Positions 11,354 to 23,447 are shown, counted from the stretch's first letter. The stretch is 64,000 nucleotides of DNA from Lactarius indigo (GCA_025766275.1 JAFKAC010000119.1:102060-166059); one strand, 5' to 3'. Notes: generated by a model not told the origin, from the letters alone. A program made the numbers and translations.

Positions 11354-14300
11354 ATGAATGGGTCAGTCCACGACGCCCATAAGCGTACATCTATAAACGA
11401 GCTCCTCAATCCCGTCACCTCTTCTGCAATTGACCATGGGTTACCCCATCAACCACCATCCTATTCGAACGGGCATTATCCACAGAACGCAACATATACA
11501 CATCCACCTATGCCCCCACCACCTCATCATAGAGCACCGAACGGCACAGCTTACAAGCTCAACCCTGCAAGTTGGGATGGTACTGATCACGACAGGCAGA
11601 GGATAGATCACATGTCCGCCCAACGAGGTTACGCGCCGGGGGCTGTGCCGCCCCCAGGCGCGTACCCGGAATTCCATCCCCATGTTCCCCGAACTCACGA
11701 GGATGGGCTTTCCGAACCTTCCGTTTGGTCAAGCCCTCCCGCGCGCCTTGAACCCGGTTATGGCTCACCTTCATACTCTGATGAACGAACGTGTAAGTAT
11801 CTCTTATGGCCGCACAGATTCCTATCAACCGTTTTTTCGCCACCAGCGATGCCTAACGACACCTCGACTACCGCGACTTCTTCGCCTTTTCCCTCCAGAC
11901 CCGAATCTGCCACGTATCACCGTCCCGATCTTGCACATGTAGCTTATTCACCGCGGCCTCCACAAGCTCCGGCAGGTGAGGAAGCGCCCATATCTTGTCT
12001 ACTTTCACATCTCACTGTTTTTGCGACTTCTATTAGGCGCATGGGCACACCATATCCGCTCTCCTGCAGGTGTCCCTACAGCGCGCGGGATTATGGAGCA
12101 TCCGCCCCCACAGCACCCACACCTCCACAACCCAGCTTACTTGCCACATCCAGCTTACTACTCCCCGATACCACATCCGGGCATGGTTTATTCGTACTTT
12201 GCGCCGCATCCATATCCTCCCCCGGCTCCGTCCTCTTCGCCACCTGACACCTCATCTCGCAAACGCGCTGCTGCTGATGAACCGCAGACTTCTAGGGGCA
12301 AGAGGAAACGGTCGAATGCGAGAGATGCTGTCGAAAGTAAGTCTAATGTGTTTGATAGTGGGTGTACAGGGCTTCATTCGTATTGCAGCGAATGGATCAC
12401 GTCGTGGCTACAATGCGAACAAGCGGAGTCAAGCAGCACAGATCGCAGCACAGAATGGTATGGGGTTCCTAGTGTATGATGTTTTCGTCTTATTCACCTT
12501 TTCTGCATAGCACAATTGCAAGCCTATACACCTGGGACAGGCTCGAATGCCAACGATAGCAGGCAATCAGGTTCAGATCGTGGGCGCTTGATATGATCCT
12601 ACTATGGCCTTATCTAACCTACATCATACAGGTGCCGCGCGAACAGGTAATGAAACCTCAGCGGGGTCGGGGGGAACCGAAGGGACTGGCCCCCTGCACC
12701 CAGAGCTACAATTTGCTCGGTGTATGTCTAACCGGTACAAAACGGAAAGCTTCCCGCGGTGTGTTTCCTGCACGCGCCGCTGGGCCGGAGACACATGTCG
12801 TTTCCAAGGGATTCGCTTTTTCCTCAAGGATGAAAAGCAGAACATTGTCGGAGTTAGCTTTGTCGAGAATCAAAAAGCCGACTCGCCAAGCATGAAATTC
12901 CCGACGCGGTGGAACCGACCACTCGACGCTGTATTCATCAAGGAGATCAAAGTATGGATCGCCTTGGTCTCGTACGCAGTTGTGGGCGTTAATCGATCAT
13001 CTATAGCTCACGGTTGCGCGTGCACTTCTTCCAACATTGAAAGAGGAACAAGAGCATCTCCGCAAACCAGAAATCATACGAAGACCGCGGGATAGCGACG
13101 TGCGTGCAACTTGCGGTGCGGCACTCCTCCCATTCCAGTCGCCATTGCGATCTGACTTTTTCAGATACGTGCATGACATCAATCTTTTCCTCATCGTGGA
13201 TGTGTCGGCTCTGTGGACGCGAGGCCTGCGCGGAATGTTTCGCCAAAGTGCGCGAACTGACGCAGTACCGACCTGGCGCGAGCGACAGCGAGATTGCGGC
13301 GCTCCAAGCGAAACGCGAGTCGCATGCCCACACGAACCCATTTTTTCTCTCCTGCACGCGTCGAAACGAGCACCAATATTCGGACTTTTCGCCCATGTCT
13401 CGATTCGATAAGACTGAGTTGGAAGGTGTCATAGAGAGCATGGAAAAACTGCTTCAGGAGGAGGCGACCGCTTCTACTTCGGAGCCTGCTGCGGAACCAT
13501 CTGTTTTGCCCTCAGATGGAGCCGCAGGAGTACGCGCCCCTGTTGCTGATAATCAGAGTACCTGCCCAGCGGTGACATCACCGTCAACTGGTGTATCCGA
13601 CGTATCCGGGCCACCAGCTGTACCCGTACGTACTAAGCGTGCTAGGTGTTTCCTCATGACATGCTGACCAAAATATTCTACATACATAGGATGTCTCTCC
13701 AGTGGCTGTGGTGAAGGCGTGCGGAGGACCTCCCTCTGGTCCTGCGATGTCGTCGCCACTCCCATTGGAGATGGCACAGAATGGCACAGCATCAACAATG
13801 GAGGACCCATCAGGAATTCCGTCTCACACGACCAGTACCTATACGACAAGCGAGCTGACAGATACAGAGTTCCGGCGAGTATGGTCACAAGGTGCGCCAT
13901 TGATGGTGACAGGTTTGGGGGACAAGTTCGGTGGTCGATGGCGACCGGAGCACTTCCGTGAAAAGCACGGGTCGCAAACGTGCTCAATCGTAGAGTGTCA
14001 GACAGACGCAAGCAAACGAGTGACCCTTGGGGAGTTTTTTGGGTATTTTGGCAAGTACGAGGGTCGGACGGATGTATGGAAGTTAAAGGACTGGCCAACG
14101 AGTTCGGATTTCAAGACAGCTCTACCAGACTTGTTCGAAGAGTTCCAGAAGGGGGTACCGATGCCCAATTACAGTCGAAAGGACGGGGTGCTAAACATTG
14201 CGTCGCACTTTCCATCGAATACGGTCATGCCAGATCTTGGTAGGTGGTAAATGTGGTCATGGTGTTGTCTTGTTGACCTGTTTGATCACAGGCCCAAGGA

Positions 14301-14914
14301 TGTACATCGCTCTGGCGACGACTGACGAAGAAGGTTCAAAGGGCTCGACGCGGCTTCACATGGACATGGCCGACGGGGTTAACATCATGGTACATGCCGA
14401 ACCACGGGCAGATGGTTCTCCGGGTGTAGCCGCATGGGACCTGTTCCGTACAGAAGACGCAGACCGACTGCGGAGATTCCTCAAACGGCGATTCGGAGTC
14501 AACGGGCAGCACGACCCCATCTTATCGCAGCAGTACTACTTGGATGCTGCCCTACGGAAGGAGTTATTTGACGACTACGGGATCAAGAGCCATCGTGTGT
14601 ACCAACGACCGGGGGATGCTTTGTTTATCCCAGCAGGGTGTGCACACCAGGTGGGTATTCGCCGTGTCCTCTGCGGAGAATAACAACCGAGGAGATTATT
14701 TTTTACTTTATAGGTTGCAAATTTAGCGGATTCGATCAAGGTTTCTGTCGACTTTGTCAGCTCGAACAATATCGCACGGTGTGAGAAGTTGACAGGTGAA
14801 TTTCGGGAGCAGAATCAGAGTATGGTTTGGAAGGAGGACAGTCTACAGCTTCGTACTATGATGTGGTTTGCTTGGTTGTCGTGTACGCGGCAGGAGGAGG
14901 AGATCGAGGTTTGA
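11354..14914 (+). CDS. JmjC histone demethylase, KDM3/JMJD1-like
   Basis: Eleven exons keep frame for 980 residues: 11354-11790, 11899-11975, 12037-12336, 12389-12457, 12511-12570, 12632-12951, 13007-13115, 13165-13625, 13690-14239, 14292-14650, 14714-14914. The N-terminal third is Pro/His/Tyr-rich and disordered, with a basic patch (KRAAADEPQ...RGKRKRS). The middle holds cysteine clusters (RCVSCTRRW, then WMCRLCGREACAECF), like the zinc-binding module before JmjC in the KDM3 family. The JmjC domain begins near ELTDTEFRRVW. It has the iron ligands HMD (His ~817, Asp ~819) and the distal His in GCAHQV (~913). KDM3 enzymes use Fe(II) and 2-oxoglutarate to demethylate H3K9; the exact substrate is inferred. 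The second intron boundary (11791 or 11793) is the least certain. Only 84 bp separate it from the next ATG. Confidence 0.88.
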
Positions 14915-14998
14915 GATTCGGATCGAATAAATATGTTATGATGACGTCATTGAGCCGATTTAATCGTGGACGGACATCTGGCGTTGCTCTTGACGGCC

Positions 14999-17530
14999 AT
15001 GCCAAAGCCGACTTTGCTGCAAACGTTACTTGGTCGACCTTCTCAGACGTATTCCTTCCCACCCGAAAGGCAATACTACTCGGCCAGAGATCTCCTCGCC
15101 CGTGCCGCCACCGCCACCCCAGAAGGCGATATTCCCTCCCCCGTTATCGACCCACCCCTCGCCTATCACCATCCCCCGTCCAATGGGGACATACCACTCC
15201 CTCGTTCTTCCTGGCCTTCCGGTCAACACCCGGTCTCTATTTTCTCTGACTCGGACGACGAGGACGACGAGGTCTTTCACACTCCTTTCTCTTCTCCACC
15301 CATCTCCATGCTCCTTAACACGCCCCTCTCTGTCGTCCCAAGTCACCCCGAGCACCCTCACTCCACAAACGACAAGTCCTCCTCTTCGTCATCTTCTGCC
15401 TCGTCCTCCTCCGGCTCCCACTCTGCCTCGTGCTCGACCTCACCCACCTCGGACGAGCTCCACGCTGCCTTGACCGCGCTGTCAAAACGGGCCGCAGCTC
15501 CGTCACGCTCAGAACGCGTCTCTCCTGCCTCAAAGTCGTACACTTATACTGACGAGGATTGGGCGAAGGAAGTACGCTGGCTCACCCAACCTACCATGAA
15601 TCGCCGTGCAAGCCTGAACGTCGCCCACTTGGCACCGAATCAACCCAAACCCCGTCCACGCCCGCGAACTGTCGTCGGCCGTCCTACTGCAAGCCGTCGC
15701 ATGACTGCCTTGCTTGAGGAAGACGAAGACGCGATGGACGACCTCCGTGCTTCTCCACCCCCCCGCACATTCTCCTCCGCACCCCTCACACATAGCAACC
15801 ACCTCACGAGCAGCTCCCACGACATCCGTCCTGCTTCCCAAGCATCCCACGCGCGTACTTCTGTCTCTCTCGCCCCTCGTACCGTAGATCTCCCCCAGAT
15901 CCCCACGGCTTTTGATCCACCCCCGGCTCCTGGCTATACAACACTCACGTTACCCCGCGCCACATACCGCCCGCAAGATCCATGGCGAGCTCTTGCTAGC
16001 GGCCGCATTGATTTACCGCGTGATGGCCGTGCGCAGCACACTATGGTCTCGATAGAGGTCGTCCGCGGAGCGGCGTCGGCGTCTTTTCTCCGTACCGGTT
16101 TACGTCGTCGTACTTCTGGACCGCGGCTGCCCAAGAAACATGATCTCGCAGGCGCTCTTGCCCTCACGTCTCACAGACCGCCGCCGTCGTTCGTTCCAAA
16201 TTCACATGTACTAGTTCAGGTCCATGCAGTTGGTTTGGAGGGGCTGGACAGGCAGATCGTTTCGGACAAGCTCGGGGCTAACCTAACCGTCGGGAAGGGT
16301 GCGACTGGTTTTGTCCCCGGACGCGGAATCTTGGGACGGGTCGTAGAGTGTGGACTGGAAGTCTCCAGTGACATTTTGAGAAAAGGAGAGTGGGTGATCG
16401 GCTTGCTTGATGCGAAGAAGGTCCGTCGCCACCGGGGGTTTTTTCTTTGCATTGAACATTCCGTCATACTGACGGCGACGTTCACACAGTGTGGCGCACT
16501 CTCAGAATTTGTGCTCCTCAACCGACATCATCTGCACCGTGCCCCGCAGCCTAGCGTCCCCATATCTACCACCATTCATCCTCAAAGCGCTGAGGCGCCT
16601 TTGTTCTCCCTCGAGTCTCTCGCCCTTCTTCCGCTTCTTGGGGTCCCAGCCTACCGTGCCATTCAAACCTATGCCGCGACCAAGTCTTCTTTATCGTCAA
16701 GCAGCGGCACTGCCCTAGTGCTTCGAGGCCAAGATGGTGCCGGCGGACTTGCGACGCTGATGCTACGTGCCATTGGCGTAAACGTCATTGTACAGGTTGA
16801 GCCTTCCATCGTGGGCCTTGATGCTTCTGCCACCGCCACTTCCGGACCCTTTATGCTATTTTCCCCATCTGACGACAAGGCGCTCGGAACTAGCATCCCG
16901 CGAAGGTTACAGGAGGTGTGTGCCCGCCTGCGAGCGTGGGGCGTCGAGGGCATTTGCGTTGGCGCAGCGCGAGATGTGCTTCACGGCCTCGACGTCGACG
17001 TTGACTTTGTGCTTGATACGGTCGGCGGGCGCGAGATCTGGGACGCTGCTCACACGCTTCTTGCGCGCAGCACCCCCTCACGTGGTCCCGCACAGTTCAC
17101 GACCATTGTCGGCGACGCCGGCTCGGGAAAAGCAGTACCCACCACACAGGACCACTGGCGTGCAGGCGTGCGTAGTCTCAAGCGCGCCATGACGGTCAAC
17201 CGCGGTGGGAGTGTCCGACAGCAATCCCCCAGGGGCAGCCCGTCGTCCAGCTTACTGGGCACGACGCACACGGCAGCGACGGCGCGGACAGTCGGCTATG
17301 CGTGGGTGTCGTGTATAGCGGATGTCGACTTTGAGGGCGGAGACGTGCGCGACGCATTGGCCGCGTTGTTGGCTATGCCGGCGCTGCAGCACCCACCGCT
17401 GGAGGCGCTGATGGGCCTCGGAGGCGAGTATGGAGCGGGGCGTGTGCTGCCGTTTGAGCGGGCGTCAGAGGCGTTTGGAGGCGCGATGCTCGAAGGTGGT
17501 GGCACGGCCGTCATTCGCATCGTCCTGTGA
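14999..17530 (+). CDS. MDR-superfamily (GroES/Rossmann) protein with long disordered N-terminus
   Basis: I use the ATG at 14999; an upstream GTG at 14966 is not a credible start. About the first 390 residues are Ser/Pro/Asp-rich and look disordered, with an acidic run (SDSDDEDDEVF) and poly-Ser. The C-terminal half resembles medium-chain dehydrogenase/reductases: VLVQVHAVGLEGLDRQIV and GFVPGRGILGRVVECG (GroES-like), EFVLLNRHHLHRAP, then a Rossmann part including DFVLDTVGG. The GHE zinc motif of classical alcohol dehydrogenases is absent, so it belongs with zinc-independent quinone-reductase-like members. The cofactor loop is poorly conserved (GQDGAGGLA). An in-frame 69-bp intron probably lies at 16421-16489, giving about 820 residues. 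Substrate and pathway are unknown. Confidence 0.8.
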   Translation: MPKPTLLQTLLGRPSQTYSFPPERQYYSARDLLARAATATPEGDIPSPVIDPPLAYHHPPSNGDIPLPRSSWPSGQHPVSIFSDSDDEDDEVFHTPFSSPPISMLLNTPLSVVPSHPEHPHSTNDKSSSSSSSASSSSGSHSASCSTSPTSDELHAALTALSKRAAAPSRSERVSPASKSYTYTDEDWAKEVRWLTQPTMNRRASLNVAHLAPNQPKPRPRPRTVVGRPTASRRMTALLEEDEDAMDDLRASPPPRTFSSAPLTHSNHLTSSSHDIRPASQASHARTSVSLAPRTVDLPQIPTAFDPPPAPGYTTLTLPRATYRPQDPWRALASGRIDLPRDGRAQHTMVSIEVVRGAASASFLRTGLRRRTSGPRLPKKHDLAGALALTSHRPPPSFVPNSHVLVQVHAVGLEGLDRQIVSDKLGANLTVGKGATGFVPGRGILGRVVECGLEVSSDILRKGEWVIGLLDAKKVRRHRGFFLCIEHSVILTATFTQCGALSEFVLLNRHHLHRAPQPSVPISTTIHPQSAEAPLFSLESLALLPLLGVPAYRAIQTYAATKSSLSSSSGTALVLRGQDGAGGLATLMLRAIGVNVIVQVEPSIVGLDASATATSGPFMLFSPSDDKALGTSIPRRLQEVCARLRAWGVEGICVGAARDVLHGLDVDVDFVLDTVGGREIWDAAHTLLARSTPSRGPAQFTTIVGDAGSGKAVPTTQDHWRAGVRSLKRAMTVNRGGSVRQQSPRGSPSSSLLGTTHTAATARTVGYAWVSCIADVDFEGGDVRDALAALLAMPALQHPPLEALMGLGGEYGAGRVLPFERASEAFGGAMLEGGGTAVIRIVL

Positions 17531-18031
17531 TCATCCTTTCCTTCTTTGTGGGTTTCTCGTAATTGCCACGGCATGGACGTTATCTTTTCTTTCTTTCTTA
17601 TCTCTCTGCCGCTACTTCGTCTCAACCTGGGTCGAATCATGATCGTTTCTGCAGTAGTCGTCGGCCTTTCCCACACCCACCCCATAGACACCACTCGCCT
17701 CATCGTTCACGGCTATTTGTTTCTTTATTAAATCACGTTGTATCCACAGACACGCAGCCTTTCCCCTTTTCTTTGACGGATATTATCATCTCCCGCTGCC
17801 CAATCACGTACAGTATCATTTTTAACTCCTCATGAGCTTCTCCCACGCCAGATGGACTCCACTTCGCGTTCATTATTTTTCCGGCTTCTGAGCCCTCGCT
17901 ATTTTCGGCTATGTCTTTGTTATCGATTGGACATTTAAAGCATAAACACGTTTGTATGTATCCAGCAGCAGCACACAAACAAACAAGTAAAGGCTCAAAT
18001 AAATTACCGCTTTTTGTATCGGATAGTTTTT
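17531..18031. other. Convergent 3' region between the MDR gene and NUG1
   Basis: About 500 bp separate two convergent stop codons. The DNA is T-rich on the + strand after the MDR gene and holds AT-rich stretches suited to 3' ends (aataaa-like at 17997). No gene is supported. Confidence 0.5.
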
Positions 18032-20712
18032 TTAAAAGAATTTACTGAAGTCGTACGCCCCCTCCTCAGAAGCAGTCGCCGCAGCCTGGCTCTTCCGCTT
18101 TTGAACTGCGGTCGGCACGTTCGCAGCAGGTTTGATGGGGCCCGTTCTTCGGGCGGTGCCCTGCGCAGTAGCAGGCGGTGCACGCGTGGGTCCGATCTTT
18201 GCTTTTTTGGAGCCGTTCTTTTTAGACGCAGGCGCCGTAGCGAGATCTGGGGTGGCCATGTTTCTCTTCTGCTTCTCATCCGCAGTGGTCACGGTGCTGG
18301 CTGCGGCTGCGGCGAAGGCTTTTGTGGGTGCTGGTGCTTGTCGCAGCGCACTGCGGCTCGTCGATGACGGTCGAGGTGGTATTAGAGTCTTGGCGGCTTC
18401 AGACGCCACCACCGCGGCAAATGCGACTTTTTTGTTCGGTCGCGCAGGATCCACGGGCCGCTTTGATGACGAAGATGGTGGTGGGAGCTTGCGTTTTCGA
18501 GCGGAGGAAGAGCGTGTGGTGGTGCTCAGCGCCTCGCCTTCTTCGCCTTCATTTCCGTCCTCCGTATTCACACGCCAAGTGTCATCTGCTTCGATGGCGT
18601 CGGGGTCGTCATCGCTACCGCCGCTGCCTTCGTCTTCATCTCCCGTGGGAGCAGACGCCTGTGGGTCCGATTCGGCACTTTCGTCCCCATCGCTGGCCTC
18701 TTCATCCAGACCAGAATCTGACGCTTGTCCTGAAGCTTCCATTTCCCCGTCCTCATCGCTCTCGCTTTCGGCAGCAGCGGAGCCGAACCACGGTGCCTCG
18801 AAGGCGAGCGCACGCTCGTCGACCTGTCCAGAGGACAGCCTGACGATGTCGCGAGACCGGCGTAGCTCCTTGCGTGGCATGAGTCTCTCCAGCAGCGCGG
18901 CGTCGCCTGCATATATCGTGGCTAGGGTCGGGTCTCCATCCGCTACGACGCCCTCCTCCTGCCGAGGGGGCACGGCGTACCGCGGGAGCTTGCCCGTCGA
19001 CCAGTCACGTAAGACAAGACGCGCCGCGCCCACGAGGTCCGGATTTCCTCCCTAGAACAAAAAAAACATCCTCAGTCTATACCGGAGGAACGCTGCAGCA
19101 CTTTACTACCTACCTTTTTAACGAGCGCGTTGGCGCGCGCGACGCCCATCAGAAAAGCGTCTACGTCGCCCTTGGCGAAGGCAGGGAGACAGTAGTGCAC
19201 CATGAGGTCCTCCGTCTCGGCGCGAGAGATGATGTACGACACCGCAGGTATAGGGTCTTTGAGATGGTCGACCCTGCCCTTGTTACGGAGAAGGACGTCC
19301 TGAGCACGGTGCTGCGCTCTATCTTCTGGTGATGCGTCTTCGGAGGGTTGCCAGGCCAGTCCCGGGGTGTCGATGAATACGACCGGCTTGCCATCGAGCT
19401 CGAGCGTCACTTCTAGCGCGTGCGGCGTGGTCGTTGGGCTTTTGTGGGTGGACGAGGATGGAGCGTAAACGTCGAGCGTAGTTCTGCGGGCGAGCGAATT
19501 GACGAATGCACTCTTTCCCGACTGCAGTGCTGGAATTGAGTCTGTGTCCACGGAGAGCGAGAGAGAGCGTACATTGGTCAGGCCTACGACTGCGACGTAC
19601 AAAGAGCCATCGCCTGCCTTTTCATGGGCCCAGCGCCCTAGAAGCGTACATACCGTGTCTAGGCCCCAAGCATCATCTGAGGGCTCCTTTTCCTTCCCTT
19701 TGCCCTTCGTCGAATCATATTTGACCGTGGACGGTATAAAGGACGACGCGGCGCGGAAGGGCAGTGTCGGGTGCTCCGCACGCAAGTGCGCGACCCACGC
19801 GGCGGTCGACTCGCGAGGGCAACCGTCTATCATGAATGCATGCGCGTAACGTAAGTCGTGCCGTGCGAGAGGAAGGGAAAGAAAAAAAAGGGGGGGGTAC
19901 GCACCGATTTTGTTGAGCACGAGTAGCAACCTTCGTCCTTCCTTCAGGGAAACTTGCGCCTCCAGCGCCCTGCTGCGGTGCGCTAGCGGGTCGCGCGCGT
20001 CGAGGATCTCGATGACGACGTCTGCCTTGTCGAGGACGGCGGCGAGGTGCGGTAACTCGGGGTTCATGAGAAGCGGCGGCACGCCCTCCTCGGTGGTCGT
20101 AGCAGCGCCGTGGGCACTGCCCGCGCTCTTCTTGGACTTGGACAGGTTGGACAGGGGGGTCTTCGCGTGACCGTCGAACGTCGCAACGCCATCAGAGCCG
20201 TCTTTGTTTTCCGCGTCCGAGTCGTCGTCGCCTCCGTGCTCTCCATTCGCTCCGAGGACCGCGTTCTTCTGTTGTGCTCGCAAAGCCTTTTTCTCCTCTT
20301 TGCGACGCAATTTTGCATCGGCAGCCTACGTTAGTTCTTTAGCATCGAAATACAGCGACAAACGAACGGGCGCACCTGTCTTCGCTCCTCTGCGATCTCT
20401 GCCAGGATCTGATCTTTGTATGGGAAATTATTTGGGATGCCCGGGTCCTTTGACTTCTCTGACAGAGGGAAGCACCGATCGTCAGGATGTAGAGTAAGAC
20501 ATGAACACAGGAACACGCACTTGATTTCCAAGTGACATCTTTTTTTGCTGCCTTCTTTGCCTTTTTCCTGCTCTCTGCGACCTTGCCTTTAATCTTTGCA
20601 CGCTGGGCAGTTGTGCCACGCCTACTCGTCCCTAGATAATGTTAGATTAATTGGAGTTGGAATTGTACTACGCCAACGATGCTACAAACGTACTTTTGCG
20701 TATCCTGGGCAT
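18032..20712 (-). CDS. NUG1: NUG1/nucleostemin-family circularly permuted GTPase
   Basis: The start ATG is 20712-20710 in a 19-base first exon (20694-20712). Splicing to 20631 gives MPRIRKRTSRRGTTAQRAK, the typical basic N-terminus. A conserved KDPGIPNNFPYKDQILAEI block follows. GTPase motifs come in permuted order: DARDPL and LVLNKID (G4; the intron near 19907 splits it), then GLTNSGKS (G1; an intron near 19510-19570 interrupts it), then FIDTPG (G3). The C-terminus has an acidic Ser/Asp/Glu stretch and a Lys/Pro/Ala-rich tail ending at 18032. Nug1-type GTPases act in the nucleolus and nucleoplasm in 60S subunit assembly and export. Antisense open frames across this GC-rich gene are shadows. 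Confidence 0.9.
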
Positions 20713-21436
20713 TGCAGAAGAACTCGAAGAAACGTTGGGTCAGACCAACTTGTTGGCTCTCACGCATTGCGTGGTCAACTCAACTCAAAAAGCAAAACAA
20801 AATTATTTTATTCGCGGAGTAGCGACGAAATAGATACATGTCCACGGCCGAGACAATTAATCTCCCTGTTCCCACCCAAGCAGTCAGCAGAAATGCTGTG
20901 GCAACACTCCAAACGAAACCCCTCCCTCTAATCCCTGACAGCATAGAGAATGGAAATATTACCTCGTAACCCACGCGAGTCATTCCCCTACCTAATATTC
21001 CACTCGAGTCATCGCGAACTGGAGTGGCTAGAATTGCGTCATTACTGCGTGCCCGCTTTCAGGGTTTCAGGTCCTCGCTTTCAAACTTTCAAGTATTTCA
21101 AGAGGTTGAATATTCCACGACGGCCCTCATCGATGAACGACTGTAAAGCTTCAATCTACAAACTCTTGGGCTTGCAAAGACGACGAAACGTAGAAGGGAG
21201 GACTACAAGAAAGGAGGCGAGCATAGCAGAAAACTTGACACTTGACACTTTGCGAACTATTGTAGTAATGACGATACGAAAGCAAACTTGGTGACGACAG
21301 GGGGTAGGGGGTTTGAACTTGGACACTGATACTCTTCGCGTTTGCATCACTTCAACCTTGACCCGCCACAACGTTCGTCCGGAAATCAAGGATGCCAACG
21401 AGGCGTCACGTAGACAAATAATGGCACAAAGTAAAT
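20713..21436. other. Intergenic region between NUG1 and the Tra2-like gene
   Basis: About 720 bp. It should hold the NUG1 promoter at the low end and the 3' end of the minus-strand Tra2-like gene at the high end. Open frames are short and unrecognised. I see no RNA gene. Confidence 0.4.
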
Positions 21437-22509
21437 TTACCAGCGGGAGCTGTCGGTGGGGCCGTCATAGTCCCTTGCCGGCCGAGCAGGGCTACTGCCT
21501 CGCGGTGGGCTTCTGGAATGGCTCCTGCGCCTACGATAGTCGGGTGAGTGACGACGAGGAGGTGGGCTCCTACGCCAATCGCGATCACGGTCACGACTAT
21601 CACGGCCATAAGGATCACGGTCACGATCCTTATCGTAACCGCCGCCTGAGAAACCACGACCACGGTCTCGATCACGGCCGCCATCGCGATAGTCGGGACG
21701 GGAGTCACGACCATCGCGATAGTCACGGCTGTCACGACCATAGTAGGAGTCTCGGTGTGAGGAACGGCGGTGTCCCATATATTCTCCCGGCGTTGGTGCG
21801 TGTGGCCGATCAGTGACTGAGTAGTCCACGCGAATACGTCGACCATTGAGGTCCTACATGTCGTACGGGTCAGAGCAAGGTAAATAAATTTCATGCACAG
21901 AAATACGCACAATGCCATTCAACTCGGCGATGCACTTCGTGGCTTCCTCGACAGTGCTCATTCTTATGAAGCCAAAACCACGAGATCGATCAGACTGATA
22001 GGAGTCAGACAGGAACTTGTCTGGGCACAAAGGGTGCGGCATACCCTCTGATCGTAAACAATGGTCACTTTTTCAACATGACCAAACCGGGTGAACTCTT
22101 CGTCGAGGTCGCGCTCAGTCGTACGGATGCTCAAGCCAAATACTCCAAGCACACTGCTTGGATTAGGGGCCTGCTTGAAAAAGTAAGACAACATGTTTGT
22201 GCCTGTTGACTTGATTGAAATACGTACAATAGGCGCATGAGGTGGACGCCTAGGAGGCGGCGAGCGTCTGCCGCCTCCCGAATTTCGGTAAGTTGGGCTC
22301 CGATAGCCTGCGCTGCGAGGGGGGCTGCGGGATCGAGAACGACCACGAGGAGCGTCACGACTCTCGTTAGCGGAAGCCGGAGCCGCCGTTGTTGCGGGAG
22401 GAGCGTTGTACGCGTCCGAATACGGGTCGACGGGTGGAGCAGCTGGTTCACTGTACTGCTGGAGGTGAACATGGGCACGGGAAATAATAATATTGACTGA
22501 GCTTACCAT
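21437..22509 (-). CDS. Tra2-like RRM/RS splicing factor
   Basis: An RRM is recoverable across exons: [20 protein letters not shown] (RNP2 side), then [12 protein letters not shown] (RNP1), then ECIAELNG-type helix as KCIAELNGI. It is flanked by an N-terminal Arg/Ser/Pro region ([12 protein letters not shown]) and a C-terminal Arg/Asp/Gly/Tyr-rich tail ending DSSRW. This RS-RRM-RS layout and the RNP1 sequence resemble transformer-2 proteins, which bind exonic enhancers during pre-mRNA splicing. The likely start is ATG 22509-22507, followed at once by an intron (GTAAGC...CTCCAG, 48 bp), so the first coding exon is one codon. That intron is a multiple of three without a stop, so retention would add 16 residues. 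The start is 163 bp from the divergent RPL18 start. Confidence 0.85.
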
Positions 22510-22672
22510 GGTGGGGGTCAAGTATAGAGATTCAACCCTGACCCCAAACTGGATATGTGGCAAATCAATTTTTTAGAACTCAGACCGGAAACTTCCTTTT
22601 TGTAACTACACAGTTTTGCGATCAGCCTCACCTTGCTATCGACGACGACAACCTCGATATTTCAACAACAAG
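22510..22672. promoter_or_regulatory. Shared divergent promoter, Tra2-like gene and RPL18
   Basis: 163 bp lie between two divergent ATG codons. The side facing RPL18 has a pyrimidine-rich patch (gcctcaccttgctatc). Co-regulation is inferred from spacing only. Confidence 0.55.
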
Positions 22673-23447
22673 ATGGTGAGCACATTGTCACGAAACCAGC
22701 TCAGGAATTTCTCAAAAACTATCGTCTTTTAGGGTATCGATATTGCCAAGCACCATGTCAAAAAGGGTGCCCGTACCGCTCCAGCGAGCGAGGACCCATA
22801 CCTTCTGCTATTGGTTAAGGCATGTAAACTATCTTCTGTGTGTTGACTTGCGTCCTTAACGAGATCGAATAAAGCTATACCGCTTTCTGGCACGGCGTAC
22901 TGACTCGAAGTTCAACAAGGTGGGGTTCAAGCTTTTGGTCGAACAAGTGAGATACTGACCTCGTAAATCAGGCCATCCTTCACCGCCTATTCCTGTCCAA
23001 AATCAACCGCCCCCCTATTTCTCTCTCTCGTATCGTAAAGGAGACCGAGAAGGTTGAAGATTTGTCGTCAAAAGTTGTGGTCCAGGTTGGCACCGTTACG
23101 GACGATGTCCGTCTGCTCGAGATTCCCAAGTTGTCTGTTGCTGCCCTTCGCTTCACGAAAGGTGCCAAGGAGCGCATCCTGAAGGCTGGCGGCGAGGCCC
23201 TTACCCTCGATCAGCTCGCTCTCCGTGCCCCAACCGGCTCCAATACTGTACTTCTCCGTGGCAAACGCAACACCCGGGAGGCTGTCAAGCACTTCGGTAT
23301 GGGCCCCCACAAACACAAGAAGCCCCATACCACGTCTAATGGCCGCAAAGTACGTCCATCGATTCTTCGCAGGTTTGACGGTCTCATACAGTTTATCAGT
23401 TCGAGCGCGCCCGCGGTCGCCGAAAGTCCCGTGGCTTCAAAGTCTAA
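22673..23447 (+). CDS. RPL18: 60S ribosomal protein eL18
   Basis: Exons 22673-22675 (the ATG alone), 22733-22819, 22875-22919, 22972-23349 and 23400-23447. The protein starts [18 protein letters not shown] and runs through [26 protein letters not shown] and [12 protein letters not shown], ending [10 protein letters not shown], all diagnostic of eL18. It is a structural protein of the large ribosomal subunit. Two oddities are clear. The first coding exon is a single codon, and intron 22820-22874 begins GC (gcatgt), a junction fixed by the invariant LVK/LYRFL block. The converging ALE1 gene ends 203 bp downstream. Confidence 0.96.

Noticed and set aside
14966..14998. GTG start for the MDR protein
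   Set aside because: Nuclear fungal genes start at ATG; the first in-frame ATG is 14999.
18132..19055. 307-codon plus-strand frame
   Set aside because: It lies antisense over the GC-rich C-terminal half of NUG1 and is Ser/Ala-rich from codon bias.
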